Below, one piece after another: positions 51,304 to 59,887 of a stretch of 64,000 nt of DNA. The translations under genes and the position numbers were made by a program. Position 1 is the first letter of the stretch. Every line of letters starts with the position of its first letter. Under the pieces are notes generated by a model. The model had not been told where the DNA came from. It did no database searches and worked only from the letters and a program-made list of their open reading frames with translations. Source of the DNA: Bacillus_BE sp042263505 (GTDB taxonomy: Bacteria; Bacillota; Bacilli; Bacillales; Cytobacillaceae); contig NZ_JBHKFI010000006.1 of the NCBI RefSeq assembly GCF_042263505.1, forward strand, positions 141,458-205,457, read 5' to 3'.

Positions 51304-51546
51304 GGCTCTCTATCCTCTGATACAGATGAATGCATTTTTTGAGAATTTGATGAAAAAATTGGTTTCTCTAATACATTGGCTAACCATTTAAACCTGAAAG
51401 ACAACAGACGTTACTTTTTTCATTCGTATGAAAAATATCTTAGCCAAAAAATTCATCAAATCAGTGCTGGATATTCCAAAGATGATGTATTTTCGACATT
51501 ATATTCATTTTTAATTCACTCATTTTCAGTTAGGGTCGGGATTTAA
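51304..51546 (+). pseudogene. Remnant of an IS1380-like transposase N-terminus
   Basis: One frame reads DTDECIF, an internal stop, then FDEKIGFSNTLANHLNLKD, NRRYFFHSYEKYLSQKIHQ, ISAGYSKDDVFSTLY, ending at 51546. The series F-x-x-x-IGF-x-x-x-L, KDNR, YS-x-x-x-x-L-x-QKI-x-Q-x-x-AGY-x-x-DD matches the N-terminal region of IS1380-type transposases as I remember them. No start codon, no inverted repeats and no downstream catalytic domain were found, so it is a fossil. Confidence 0.5.
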
Positions 51547-51925
51547 TAGATTTATGGGGAGCATAAAAGGAGATTTATATTTCTTTTTTTCATAACAAAA
51601 AATTGCCTAGAAAGATGAAATTCCAGGCATTTCGATTCTCGTGATATGAAAATTTATACAATCAATATATTATTATAATGCATAAACGTATTCGTCATAT
51701 TTATTATTGTTCTATAAATCCTTTTTCTGTTTCACATATTCTGATGCAACTAATTGGAATTCTCTTCATCGTAAAATTTTCTTATTGTACAACTCTATAC
51801 TTACTTTTGAATCAATTATAAAGGAAATAATAATCAATCATTCTCAAGTAAAGTTTAATAATTAATACCTGCCTTTTTATTAGAAAAGCTGTTCATGAGG
51901 TAAATAATCGTTTGATGCAATTACC
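51547..51925. other. 380-bp AT-rich stretch without a gene
   Basis: The region contains only a weak hairpin TGCCT...AGGCA near 51605-51630 and no supported frame. It could be the scar of the mobile element next to it. Confidence 0.4.
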
Positions 51926-52330
51926 TTATGGAATAATTTGAAGAGTTTGGGCCGTTTCTTCTTCTCCAAGTGTACGAATTCCTCCAAGTACTTCATAAGC
52001 TGCACCTAATGAGACAAGAAAGTCTCCTGTGATCGCAACTTTTTGCTCTTGGAGAAGTTTGATTAGATCTTTTTCACCTATTTGACATGAAACAGAGATG
52101 GCCTCTAATAATTGACCAATTGTTTTAATCCAAACACCCGTTAAAATCTGTGTTTCTCCAACAAGATCTGTATCTCTTTCAATATTTAAAAGCCCCGTGA
52201 GTCCTTTAATTTCAATCACTTGACCTAATACTTGAATCCAAAGCCCCAAAGCCACTTCTTTCTCAAATTGTTTGATTTTCTTATGATCAGGCTCTTCATT
52301 GTAATTATCTTGATTAATTTGGTGTTCCAT
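51926..52330 (-). CDS. Internally repetitive small protein (DUF6944-like)
   Basis: The ~134-residue protein is built from three related segments: ALGLWIQVLGQVIEIKGLTG, ILTGVWIKTIGQLLEAISVS and ITGDFLVSLGAAYEVLGGIR, each a G-x-W/F-x-x-x-[LI]G-x-x-x-E helix. It resembles a family described as DUF6944 repetitive proteins in bacilli; that is from memory. There is no signal peptide or charged catalytic site. I chose the ATG at 52330 (GTGGTGAA before it) over 52351. The repeats suggest helical packing or membrane association. Confidence 0.6.
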   Translation of the reverse strand: MEHQINQDNYNEEPDHKKIKQFEKEVALGLWIQVLGQVIEIKGLTGLLNIERDTDLVGETQILTGVWIKTIGQLLEAISVSCQIGEKDLIKLLQEQKVAITGDFLVSLGAAYEVLGGIRTLGEEETAQTLQIIP

Positions 52331-52562
52331 TTCACCACAACTCCAGACCAAAAAATTTGTTTTATTTTATGAAAAGGAAGTTAATGTGTTCCCACACCCA
52401 TCAATCACTTGATTATAACTTCCGGATGGCGTTCGAAAGGAGAGTAAATCTAAAAATTGCTGTATGAATATTTCATTCAAAATTAGGGTAAAAAATGAAA
52501 ACAATCCTTGACTTTCCCCTTTGGTCATAAATTACTCTTAAGTTAGGGAGGCGATAGAAGAG

Positions 52563-53486
52563 ATGAAATTAAGTGAGGTTATGAAAACAACTGGTCTGAC
52601 ACGAAAGGCTATCTATTTTTATGAAGAGAAGGGATTAATTCATCCTATCAAAGAAAAAGACAACTCATATCGAATTTATTCCGAAGGGGATATTAACAAA
52701 TTAAAGCAGATAAAAGTTCTGAGGCACCTAGATATACCGGTAAAACAAATAAAGGAGTTCCTTGAAGATCCGAAAAAGTTCCACAAAATGATGGAGAAAC
52801 AATTAGAGGTGATTAGAAAAAAGATTCATGTTTTGGGTGAAACAGAGATTATTATTCAGGCTTTGCTTATGGATAACAATCATCCAAAGTCTCTTTCTAA
52901 AGATTTAGATAAGTTAAATCGTTATTTGGATATAGATGCCCAGGCGTCAAACGATTATATGAAGAAGGAATTAGAAAGAATCTTTCCGAATGGTTTTGGT
53001 AAAATGATGGCGATTATGTATGGACCGTTTTTAGATGAGCCTATCGATACAAGGGAAAAAGAAGAAGCCTGGAATGAGTTTGTAAAATTGCTTGATTCGA
53101 CGGATGACGTAAAAATTCCAGAAGAGATCACAGGAATATTGGATAAGCTCTATGAAAATAGTACAAAAGAAGGATTCGAAAAATTTGAATCTCGGACGGG
53201 GAAAATAGTAAATAATATTCTTTCATTTTCTGGCCAAATATCAGCTGAAGAAATGGCAGACATCGACAAGAGAATAGAAGAGGGAAAACATCAGGAAGGA
53301 TATTCCGAACTATTGGAAATGAGTAAAAAGTTATCAGAGTTTTTAAAAGCAAATCCTAACATGCTGCCAGCAGACTTCTCTAACTATTTGGGAATATTGA
53401 GCAGTAAATTTAACACCTTTAGAAATAATATGGATATGATTTTCCAAAACAAATACACCATTGGTAAAACATTTGGCGGAATTTGA
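52563..53486 (+). CDS. MerR-family transcriptional regulator with large effector domain
   Basis: The 307-residue protein opens with the MerR winged helix: MKLSEVMKTTGLTRKAIYFY, EEKGLIHP, NSYRIYSEGDINKLKQIKVL. A dimerisation coiled coil follows (MMEKQLEVIRKKIHVLGET). The ~190-residue C-terminus is helical and acidic and likely senses a ligand. GGGAGGCGATAGAAGAG precedes the ATG. No efflux gene is adjacent, so the target could be its own promoter or a distant gene. A terminator follows about 130 bp later. Confidence 0.88.
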   Translation: MKLSEVMKTTGLTRKAIYFYEEKGLIHPIKEKDNSYRIYSEGDINKLKQIKVLRHLDIPVKQIKEFLEDPKKFHKMMEKQLEVIRKKIHVLGETEIIIQALLMDNNHPKSLSKDLDKLNRYLDIDAQASNDYMKKELERIFPNGFGKMMAIMYGPFLDEPIDTREKEEAWNEFVKLLDSTDDVKIPEEITGILDKLYENSTKEGFEKFESRTGKIVNNILSFSGQISAEEMADIDKRIEEGKHQEGYSELLEMSKKLSEFLKANPNMLPADFSNYLGILSSKFNTFRNNMDMIFQNKYTIGKTFGGI

Positions 53487-53614
53487 TAGGCCAATAGCAA
53501 GTGTTAATAAATTATATTGGTCGGAATTGATAACTTCATTAGGAGATTCATACCAATATTAATATTGGATTATCTCAACATTCGGGCTAAGCTCATTGCT
53601 ATTTAGAAGTAACT

Positions 53615-53662
53615 AAAGCCTAATTTTTCTTTAATATCAGCGGAAAATTAGGCTTTTATTAC
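53615..53662 (+). terminator. Rho-independent terminator downstream of the merR-like gene
   Basis: AAAGCCTAATTTT and AAAATTAGGCTTTT pair around a 15-nt loop, with ATT after the T-run. Confidence 0.75.
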
Positions 53663-53731
53663 GTTGAAAATCCGTATTTTCCTGACGTTATTCCTACCTT
53701 ACAATTAATATTTAGTGGAGTTTTATTAGTG

Positions 53732-53830
53732 AATTACCCAGAGAGGAAAGAAAAACTATCATTGCCATATTGCATCGAAGGCTTCGAATTATCTACTCCG
53801 TCCTTTCAAAAAAGGGGCCAAAAAATATGC
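53732..53830 (+). pseudogene. Possible IS110-like transposase 3' remnant
   Basis: A frame without a start reads ELPREERKTIIAILHRRLRI, then IYSVLSKKGPKNMP. The pattern RK-x-x-[IV]A-x-[LV]-x-[RK]-[LR]L-x-IIY-x-[VM]L resembles the extreme C-terminus of IS110-type transposases. There is no flanking support. Low confidence. Confidence 0.25.
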
Positions 53831-53979
53831 CAAAAATATTGCCATCCATAGGTACCTCTGCTTTCATATTGTTTTTTCATTGGAAACAGTCAATTTTTAT
53901 TTTCTTAGAAGAAAGTCAGCAAAACATGGCTGACCTCATCATCTCTTATGCCACCGTTAGTATATTTAATAGAATGAAT

Positions 53980-54144
53980 TTACTCAATTTTCCTTTCTTC
54001 TAACAATTGAATAATCTTATTATTTTGTTCAACTTGAATTTCACTATTTCTTTTAACCTTATAAATCCATATTAAAAGAAATACCAGCGACAAGGGGATC
54101 CCAATAGTAATTAACAAAGACCAATAACCCATTATACTAACCAT
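53980..54144 (-). CDS. Small single-pass membrane protein, 54 aa
   Basis: GGAGGACGTAT lies just before the ATG at 54144. The protein has one hydrophobic helix (LLITIGIPLSLVFLLIWIY, residues ~10-28) followed by a basic/acidic tail KVKRNSEIQVEQNNKIIQL that could form a coiled coil. It resembles the many YtzI- or YneF-like micro membrane proteins of bacilli but I cannot name a family. The opposite-strand 77-codon frame at 53770-54003 has no ribosome site and is less likely. Confidence 0.6.
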   Translation of the reverse strand: MVSIMGYWSLLITIGIPLSLVFLLIWIYKVKRNSEIQVEQNNKIIQLLEERKIE

Positions 54145-54286
54145 ATACGTCCTCCAATTAATTGGTAATTTTACCGCACCAAAAAAATTATCGTCGTGTT
54201 ATATGCTATTTTCTGAATAATGCCATATATGATATAGTAAGTTTAACATGTTTTCCCATACATAGGAACTTTAAGGAGGGAGAGTT

Positions 54287-54595
54287 ATGATACTGGAAGC
54301 CGCAATGCTTCATGTTATAACTGGAATGGAACAGGAATTTGAAGAAGCTTTTCGTAAAGCATCAAATATTATTTCATCTATGAAAGGCTATATATCCCAT
54401 GAATTACAGAGTTGCATGGAAGTAGAGGGTAAATATTTGCTTCTTGTTAAATGGGATAGCCTAGAAGACCACACGATAGGATTCAGAGAATCAGTCGAGT
54501 ATCAGGAGTGGAAAGATTTGTTACATCATTTCTATCACCCATTCCCTACAGTTGAGCATTTTGAAAAAATTAATCTGTTACAAGATGATATTTGA
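54287..54595 (+). CDS. Antibiotic biosynthesis monooxygenase (ABM) domain protein
   Basis: The 102-residue protein has the ferredoxin-like ABM layout: ILEAAMLHVITGMEQEFEEA (strand and helix), MKGYISHELQSCME, KYLLLVKWDSLEDHTIGFRE and a C-terminal HFYHPFPTVEHFEKI strand. Family members include small quinone monooxygenases and haem-degrading IsdG-type enzymes; the Asn-Trp-His triad of IsdG is not evident. TAAGGAGGGAGAGTT precedes the ATG. It is a single gene with a terminator. Confidence 0.85.
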   Translation: MILEAAMLHVITGMEQEFEEAFRKASNIISSMKGYISHELQSCMEVEGKYLLLVKWDSLEDHTIGFRESVEYQEWKDLLHHFYHPFPTVEHFEKINLLQDDI

Positions 54596-54603
54596 GCAGC
54601 AGA

Positions 54604-54630
54604 AGACTCCTATTATTGGAGTCTTTGAAA
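54604..54630 (+). terminator. Probable terminator after the ABM gene
   Basis: AGACTCC (54604-54610) and GGAGTCT (54618-54624) with loop TATTATT, followed by TTGAAAC, so the T-run is weak. Confidence 0.6.
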
Positions 54631-54839
54631 CTCATTTCGCGATGAATAATCAGATTATTCAGATTAGATGCATCCAGAAGTAATTTTTCATTCTAAGTCT
54701 TTCAATTAATTTTCTACAATCCCTTGTTAACAATTTTAAGTACATTTTGAAATTATAAAGATATCCCAAAATATGATATATATACAAGGCCTTTTATGTA
54801 TAATGGAAATATATGGTTTTACGAAAGAAGGAGATACAA

Positions 54840-55271
54840 ATGATTAATACTGAGCGTTCAAATTTTTTTTGGAAAATCCTTTGGGTGATTGGTTTAATCA
54901 TATTTAGCTATGTAAGCTTTGAAATAAAAACTCAAATTCAACAAAACGCTAAAATCACCTATTCAATCCAACCTATTTATTGGACGAATTTTATTATTTC
55001 CGTTCTTTTCGGAATATATTTTTCTGCTCTATTTGTAAAAAAATGGAGGATAATCTTAAATATTCCTTTCCTTTTGTGTGTCTTTTTCCCTTGTTTGATT
55101 ATCTCTTTGGCCTTTCCTTTATTGATAACATTTCCTGCCATTCACTTGCCCCCTTCATTTACCCTTTTTCTAACTAAAATCAATTCCTACCATGAAATTG
55201 GCATTGCAGCAGGAATGAGTTTCATTTTGGGAATCTTCAATCAGAAGAAAAGTAATATACAAAATAACTAG
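54840..55271 (+). CDS. Hypothetical membrane protein
   Basis: The ATG at 54840 follows GAAGGAGATACAA. The 143-residue protein has four predicted helices (near 10-24, 45-62, 67-90 and 115-132) with short loops. I do not recognise a family. It is followed 59 bp later by another small membrane protein gene on the same strand, so the two may be cotranscribed. Confidence 0.65.
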   Translation: MINTERSNFFWKILWVIGLIIFSYVSFEIKTQIQQNAKITYSIQPIYWTNFIISVLFGIYFSALFVKKWRIILNIPFLLCVFFPCLIISLAFPLLITFPAIHLPPSFTLFLTKINSYHEIGIAAGMSFILGIFNQKKSNIQNN

Positions 55272-55330
55272 ATTCGTTTCATTATTGAAAAGTACATGTT
55301 TAACGACCTAAATTTTTCCGGAGGTTTAAG

Positions 55331-55639
55331 ATGTTTGCTGTTTCTTTAATATTAATGGCCATAGGAATCTTCATTACAATGATTGGATACTCTATTTATC
55401 ACAAAGGAAAAACTTCATTCATTGCAGGATTCAACGAGGTTTTTATCCCTAAAAATGAAAAAAAATTAGCCAGACAAATTGGCTGTGTCATCATAATATT
55501 TGGGATAGAAACATTTCTGTTCCCAATCGCCTACCAAATCATTGATGGTTTGGTAGGATTTCATTTAACAATCTTGTCATTTCTCCATATACTCGTAGTA
55601 TTGCTTTTTATGTTAAGTGATCAATTGAGTCAAGGGTGA
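55331..55639 (+). CDS. DUF3784-like small membrane protein
   Basis: The 102-residue protein has three helices, and the loop KGKTSFIAGFNEVFIPKNEK matches DUF3784 proteins, which have W-x-x-KGK-x-x-x-IAGYN before the second helix. TTCCGGAGGTTTAAG precedes the ATG. Its function is unknown. No terminator was seen after it. Confidence 0.65.
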   Translation: MFAVSLILMAIGIFITMIGYSIYHKGKTSFIAGFNEVFIPKNEKKLARQIGCVIIIFGIETFLFPIAYQIIDGLVGFHLTILSFLHILVVLLFMLSDQLSQG

Positions 55640-55719
55640 AAAAATAAACGGAAGCCCAATAGAATTGACTCAATACGTATAAAACCCCTGTCATGGAAGC
55701 AAAGGTTCATCTAAATATC

Positions 55720-55890
55720 TTAATCATGTTTATCCTCAGACGCAAAAACAATCTCATACTCTTTTCCATATATGACCTTAACCGAAGAAGATATTTGTTG
55801 ATAATATCGTTCCTCCAACCAATCCTGTTGAAAGGAATTGCTCATCTGGGAGTGTAAATCCAAACACAAATGCCAACTCAACAATGTAGA
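55720..55890 (-). pseudogene. Possible gene remnant in the gap before the RocB-like gene
   Basis: One minus-strand frame reads LSWHLCLDLHSQMSNSFQQD, then WLEERYYQQISSSVKVIYGK, EYEIVFASEDKHD and a stop at 55720. Its ATG (55845) has no ribosome site, and the frame continues upstream to a stop at about 55893. The composition looks protein-like, as in the C-terminus of a lost gene, but no family was recognised. The remaining ~200 bp towards 56057 holds nothing clear. Confidence 0.3.
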
Positions 55891-56057
55891 AGACTACATT
55901 TGAAAAAAGAAGAGCTTGCAATTGCTTGATTTAAGTGGGTTTTAAAAATGGGTAAAATACTATTTGAATTATTAGAATATTTATAATTAAGAATAGTTAT
56001 TGCCATATTATTTACATATTCAATAACTCCATGATTGCTCTTTTCAATGCAATTGAA

Positions 56058-56091
56058 AAAGCCCAGAAAACCAAAAGGTCTCCTAGACTTT
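56058..56091 (-). terminator. Terminator of the speE-rocB-like unit
   Basis: On the minus strand AAAGUCUAGGAGACC pairs over 15 positions with GGUUUUCUGGGCUUU (several G-U pairs) around UUUU, followed by UU and A-rich sequence. It lies 12 bp after the stop codon. Confidence 0.7.
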
Positions 56092-56102
56092 GTAAAATTT
56101 TT

Positions 56103-57734
56103 TTATTTTGCCAATTGCTGAATCATTTCTTTTAATAACTGAGGTAAAACCTCCAATGCATATGGCAAATAGAGGCGTTCTGTTTTCTTATGGGCATCCT
56201 TTCCAATTGGACCGAGATTTACAATTGGAATACCTAAAAATCTGGATTGGTCGAAAGGATAGTCAAAATCAACTCCCCAGCCGGCAAAATTATGGGTTAA
56301 GGTTTTAATATCCCTGTCGGTACCTTTGAAGGCAAATTCGCTTAAATCAGAGATTCCTTCGTAAATTTCTCCGGTAGAGATGGTCATATTATATTCATTT
56401 TTGGCAAGCTGAATGACTTGCTCTGCACTTGAGATGATTTTTAACTCCGCTTCTGTCTTTCTTCCATTTATGCCTGACGGGCAATACGGAGGTAAAAAGC
56501 CAATGATAATGGTAGGACCTTTAAGACCTGTTAAATCCACCAGATGATTGACCAACTTTAAGCCCCTATCTTGAAGTTCAAGTTCTTGAGGGAGAGTTTG
56601 TAAAAATCTTTCTGTAATCTCTTCGATTGGTCGCCCTGTTTCCTTTTCCGCTAATCCCACTAATTCAGTGTATTCCATGACTTTATCCTGAAAGATTTTT
56701 TTCTCAGAATGCGTATTTTGCTCGAGCCAATTTTTATTATAGGTGGCCATAGCCTCTTCTAATGCCTGCTCAGAAGCGGTTTTCATCATAGATAATACTT
56801 CATCAGGTGTCAATGTTGCAAATAAGCAATTATAATACATCGCAATTCGCTCAATAACCGTTACAGAATAGGTAGGTTTTAAATCATATACCTTCAAGCA
56901 TGTTAATGGAGGATACGTCACCCCTTTATAGCGATCGGCAAATTGGCCATTTCCTTCGAGGATACTTCCTAGTTTAAAGGCGATTAAAGATGCGGGAATC
57001 CCTTCGAAGTACTCTCCCACATGCGTCTCTCTACCAAGAATAAAGGTAAAAGGAGTGTACATTCCAACGGTTCCATAATGAATCCAGCCGTGGTCCTTCT
57101 TTTCTTGGGTGATACTTGGTTCACTATCAATACAACAGAGGAATTCATACCCTTGTTTCTTTTGTTCTGCTAAATAGCGTACAGCCTCATGAATTCCACA
57201 GGCATTATTTTCTTCATCCGCGACGGCGATATAGAGAAGGTTAACATCCAAATCCTCTCTATTCCGGGAGAATTCCGACAGTACGGCAGCCTGAACGATT
57301 AACCCCGATTTCATGTCAGCGGTTCCACGACCAAAAATCCATTTTCCCGATTCTAGATCTTCCCTCGCTTCATCAGAAATTTCTTCATTTCCGATTAATT
57401 TCGTGTATTTTTCTGGATCAAACGCTTCCACTCTTAAGTGACCACACACATCTGTATCCACTACATCAAAATGTCCCATCAAAATAAGAGTTCGTTTCGT
57501 TGGTGTTTTAGCCTTTACCCAAGCGCAAAGATTGGAGCGACCGAGCCTGTCCTCCTGGATCGGCTGAATAAACAAATCTTCCGGATTTTCTTGAAAATAT
57601 GGAAGTGTTTTCAGCTCTCCAAATAAAAATTTTGGAGCCTCTTTCTCTCCTTCTGAATCTGTTACACTTTTCACATGACAAAACTTCAACAATGTCTGAT
57701 AGATTGATAGAGGAGTATCACTCAGAATCGACAC
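56103..57734 (-). CDS. M20-family metallohydrolase, RocB-like
   Basis: The 543-residue protein matches the size and motifs of RocB, an M20-type protein of arginine catabolism whose exact reaction is unproven. Metal-site motifs are LMGHFDVVD, FGRGTADMKSG and VADEENNACG, followed by a late IIIGFLPPYCPSGINGRK and a His in LTHNFAGWG. The start lies inside the 3' end of speE (17-bp overlap), so the two are translated together. Its place behind polyamine genes suggests hydrolysis of an acylated or carbamoylated polyamine or amino acid; that is inference. Confidence 0.85.
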   Translation of the reverse strand: MSILSDTPLSIYQTLLKFCHVKSVTDSEGEKEAPKFLFGELKTLPYFQENPEDLFIQPIQEDRLGRSNLCAWVKAKTPTKRTLILMGHFDVVDTDVCGHLRVEAFDPEKYTKLIGNEEISDEAREDLESGKWIFGRGTADMKSGLIVQAAVLSEFSRNREDLDVNLLYIAVADEENNACGIHEAVRYLAEQKKQGYEFLCCIDSEPSITQEKKDHGWIHYGTVGMYTPFTFILGRETHVGEYFEGIPASLIAFKLGSILEGNGQFADRYKGVTYPPLTCLKVYDLKPTYSVTVIERIAMYYNCLFATLTPDEVLSMMKTASEQALEEAMATYNKNWLEQNTHSEKKIFQDKVMEYTELVGLAEKETGRPIEEITERFLQTLPQELELQDRGLKLVNHLVDLTGLKGPTIIIGFLPPYCPSGINGRKTEAELKIISSAEQVIQLAKNEYNMTISTGEIYEGISDLSEFAFKGTDRDIKTLTHNFAGWGVDFDYPFDQSRFLGIPIVNLGPIGKDAHKKTERLYLPYALEVLPQLLKEMIQQLAK

Positions 57735-58575
57735 GATTGATTTGCTCCCTCACATAAGTTGGTAACATGAAAGATCCCTGATGTACTTCAGTATTGTAAT
57801 ATTTTGTTTTCAATCCGAACTCTTTCCATTTTTCCGGTTGAAAATCACGGATTGGATGGTATTTTTTTGAAGCAAATCCAAATAACCAATGACCTGATGG
57901 ATAAGTAGGCATGTTATATTGATACACTTCAGCAATCGGGAATAATTTTTTAATTTTGGAAATCGCCCTTCTCATTTCTTTTGCATTTTTTTCATAAAAT
58001 GGACTTTCGCATTGATTTACCAAGATCCCATCTTCCGCTAACGCGTTATAGCAATCTTGATAGAATTCATTGGTGAATAGTCCTTCTCCAGGTCCGATTG
58101 GATCTGTAGAGTCTACGATAATTAAATCATATTTCTCCTGCGTATTCTTAATAAATGCTGCTCCATCTTCAAAATGAAGAGATACCCTTGGATCATCTAA
58201 TTTACCAGATGTAAGTGGTAGATATTCTTTAACCGCTTTCACCACCATTTCATCAATTTCAACCATATGGATAGATTCAATGGATGGATATCGCGTCAAT
58301 TCACGGACCGTTCCCCCATCGCCTCCGCCAATCACAAGGGCTTTCTTAATATTAGGGTTTGTTGCCATTGGAACGTGAACAATCATATCATGATAAATGA
58401 ATTCATCTTTTGAAGTCAGCATGACGATGCCATCAATAATCAAAAATTTCCCCATTTCTTCACTATCGAAAATATCAATTTGTTGATATGGACTTTTCGC
58501 CGTGTATAAATGTTCACTCACTTTAATGGAAAATCGAATGTTGTCTGTTTGCGGTTGTGTATACCATAATTCCAA
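57718..58575 (-). CDS. speE: Spermidine synthase
   Basis: SpeE transfers aminopropyl from decarboxylated SAM to putrescine. I set the start at TTG 58575, behind AAAAAGGAGTGTTTCAA; it gives ~285 residues beginning ELWYTQPQTDN, exactly like B. subtilis SpeE. Conserved features are KDEFIYHDMIVHVP, IGGGDGGTVRE (dcSAM site), VEIDEMVV, DGAAFIKN, VDSTDPIGPGE (catalytic Asp) and YPSGHWLFGFASKK. The open frame reaches 19 codons further, non-conserved. It is separated from ptcA by a terminator, so it has some independent control. No speD is in the window. Confidence 0.93.
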   Translation of the reverse strand: MELWYTQPQTDNIRFSIKVSEHLYTAKSPYQQIDIFDSEEMGKFLIIDGIVMLTSKDEFIYHDMIVHVPMATNPNIKKALVIGGGDGGTVRELTRYPSIESIHMVEIDEMVVKAVKEYLPLTSGKLDDPRVSLHFEDGAAFIKNTQEKYDLIIVDSTDPIGPGEGLFTNEFYQDCYNALAEDGILVNQCESPFYEKNAKEMRRAISKIKKLFPIAEVYQYNMPTYPSGHWLFGFASKKYHPIRDFQPEKWKEFGLKTKYYNTEVHQGSFMLPTYVREQINRVDSE

Positions 58576-58699
58576 TTGAAACACTCCTTTTTCTTGTAAA
58601 AAATATAAGCCTATACATAGAACTATCAACATGAATTAGGAATCTGTCAATAGTTTTTTTCACTAGAATGAATATCTATGTGCGAATTAAAAACCAAGA

Positions 58700-58744
58700 C
58701 AAAAAGACTTCCTCATATATGGTACTTTCCATACATGAGGAAGC
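58700..58744 (-). terminator. Terminator between ptcA and speE
   Basis: On the minus strand GGCTTCCTCATGTATGG pairs with CCATATATGAGGAAGTC across a 7-nt loop, followed by TTTTTGTC. It ends or attenuates the agmatine operon before speE. Confidence 0.85.
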
Positions 58745-58759
58745 CTTAATAATTGTATG

Positions 58760-59794
58760 TTAATTCATCATTAGGATTTTTTCTGAAAAAATATCAACCA
58801 AGATGGAATCTAGTTCTGCTTTCACTTCTTGAATCTTTTCAGGGTTTGGTTTGTCCATACCAAGAAAATAAACAAGTAGTCCGCGCATTGCTGTGAGTCT
58901 ATTTTCTGCCTCATCAAACGCAATGGAAAGGTCAGAGTCCATAACCTCATCTGTGACCTCTTCTCCACGTGTTGCAGGGAGGCAGTGCATAAATTTAGCC
59001 TCTGGATTTGCTTTTTTCATCATATCCATTGTGACCTGATATTTTGGATAGAAGATTCCCATTCTTTCTTCTTCAGATAATTCTGCTTCATATAAGCCAT
59101 ACCATACATCGGTATAAACAAAGTCTGCTCCAGCTAATGCTACATCTGCATCTTCCGTAATAGAGAAGCTGCCGCCTGATACCTTGCAATTTTCTTCCAT
59201 AATCTTGATATGATTTTCTCTAAGCTGAAAGCCCTTTGGACCAAAGTGAACAAATTCCATTCCCATTTTTGTTGTGATAAATCCTAGGGATGCACAAGTT
59301 TGAGTGGCATCGCCAACAAAGACCACCTTGCAATCTTCTAAATTTTTTCCTTTTGGAAGATGTTCGATCATCGTGATGATATCCCCCATTTCCTGTGTTG
59401 GATGATTATAATCAGACATCCCATTAATAACAGGGATGGTGGCATTTTTCGCTAGAGCCACAACGGAATGATGTCTTTCCACACGCGCCATTAAAATATC
59501 TACTAATCTTGAAAGGACACGACTTGTATCTTCGATTGTTTCATGGCCTCCAAGTTGAATTTGTCCTGGAGCAAGATATTGCGCATGTCCCCCAAGCTGT
59601 TCCATTGCTGTTTCAAAAGAAACACGCGTTCTCGTAGAGGATTGCTGAAAGATCATTCCTAATGTTTTGTTTTTTAAAAGAGGTGGATAGTAACCAGCCT
59701 TAATACATTTTTTTAGTGAAAGAGATAAATTCACAATGTCCATTAATTCTTCTTTTGTAAAATGATTTGTATCGATAAAATCTTTTTGAGTCAT
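58760..59794 (-). CDS. ptcA: Putrescine carbamoyltransferase
   Basis: The enzyme phosphorolyses N-carbamoylputrescine to putrescine and carbamoyl phosphate in the agmatine deiminase pathway. The transcarbamylase motifs are present: SSTRTR near 52-57 and HPTQEMGD for carbamoyl phosphate, HCLPATRGEEVTD for the second substrate. The segment YTDVWYGLYEAELSEEER and the C-terminal helix (KPNPEKIQEVKAELDSILVD) distinguish it from ornithine transcarbamylases. GGAGGAGATTAAC precedes the ATG. It is downstream of the carbamate kinase, which uses its product. Confidence 0.93.
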   Translation of the reverse strand: MTQKDFIDTNHFTKEELMDIVNLSLSLKKCIKAGYYPPLLKNKTLGMIFQQSSTRTRVSFETAMEQLGGHAQYLAPGQIQLGGHETIEDTSRVLSRLVDILMARVERHHSVVALAKNATIPVINGMSDYNHPTQEMGDIITMIEHLPKGKNLEDCKVVFVGDATQTCASLGFITTKMGMEFVHFGPKGFQLRENHIKIMEENCKVSGGSFSITEDADVALAGADFVYTDVWYGLYEAELSEEERMGIFYPKYQVTMDMMKKANPEAKFMHCLPATRGEEVTDEVMDSDLSIAFDEAENRLTAMRGLLVYFLGMDKPNPEKIQEVKAELDSILVDIFSEKILMMN

Positions 59795-59887
59795 GTTAAT
59801 CTCCTCCTAATGGTGTTTTTTTTTTAATTAGCCCATTTCTTTTACATTATTAATATATCAAATCAGAATACAGGTTTTATTATTTAG

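Noticed and set aside
53770..54003. 77-codon plus-strand frame
   Set aside because: It lacks a ribosome binding site, and its right end overlaps a better small gene on the other strand (53980-54144). Its first part may be a transposase remnant.
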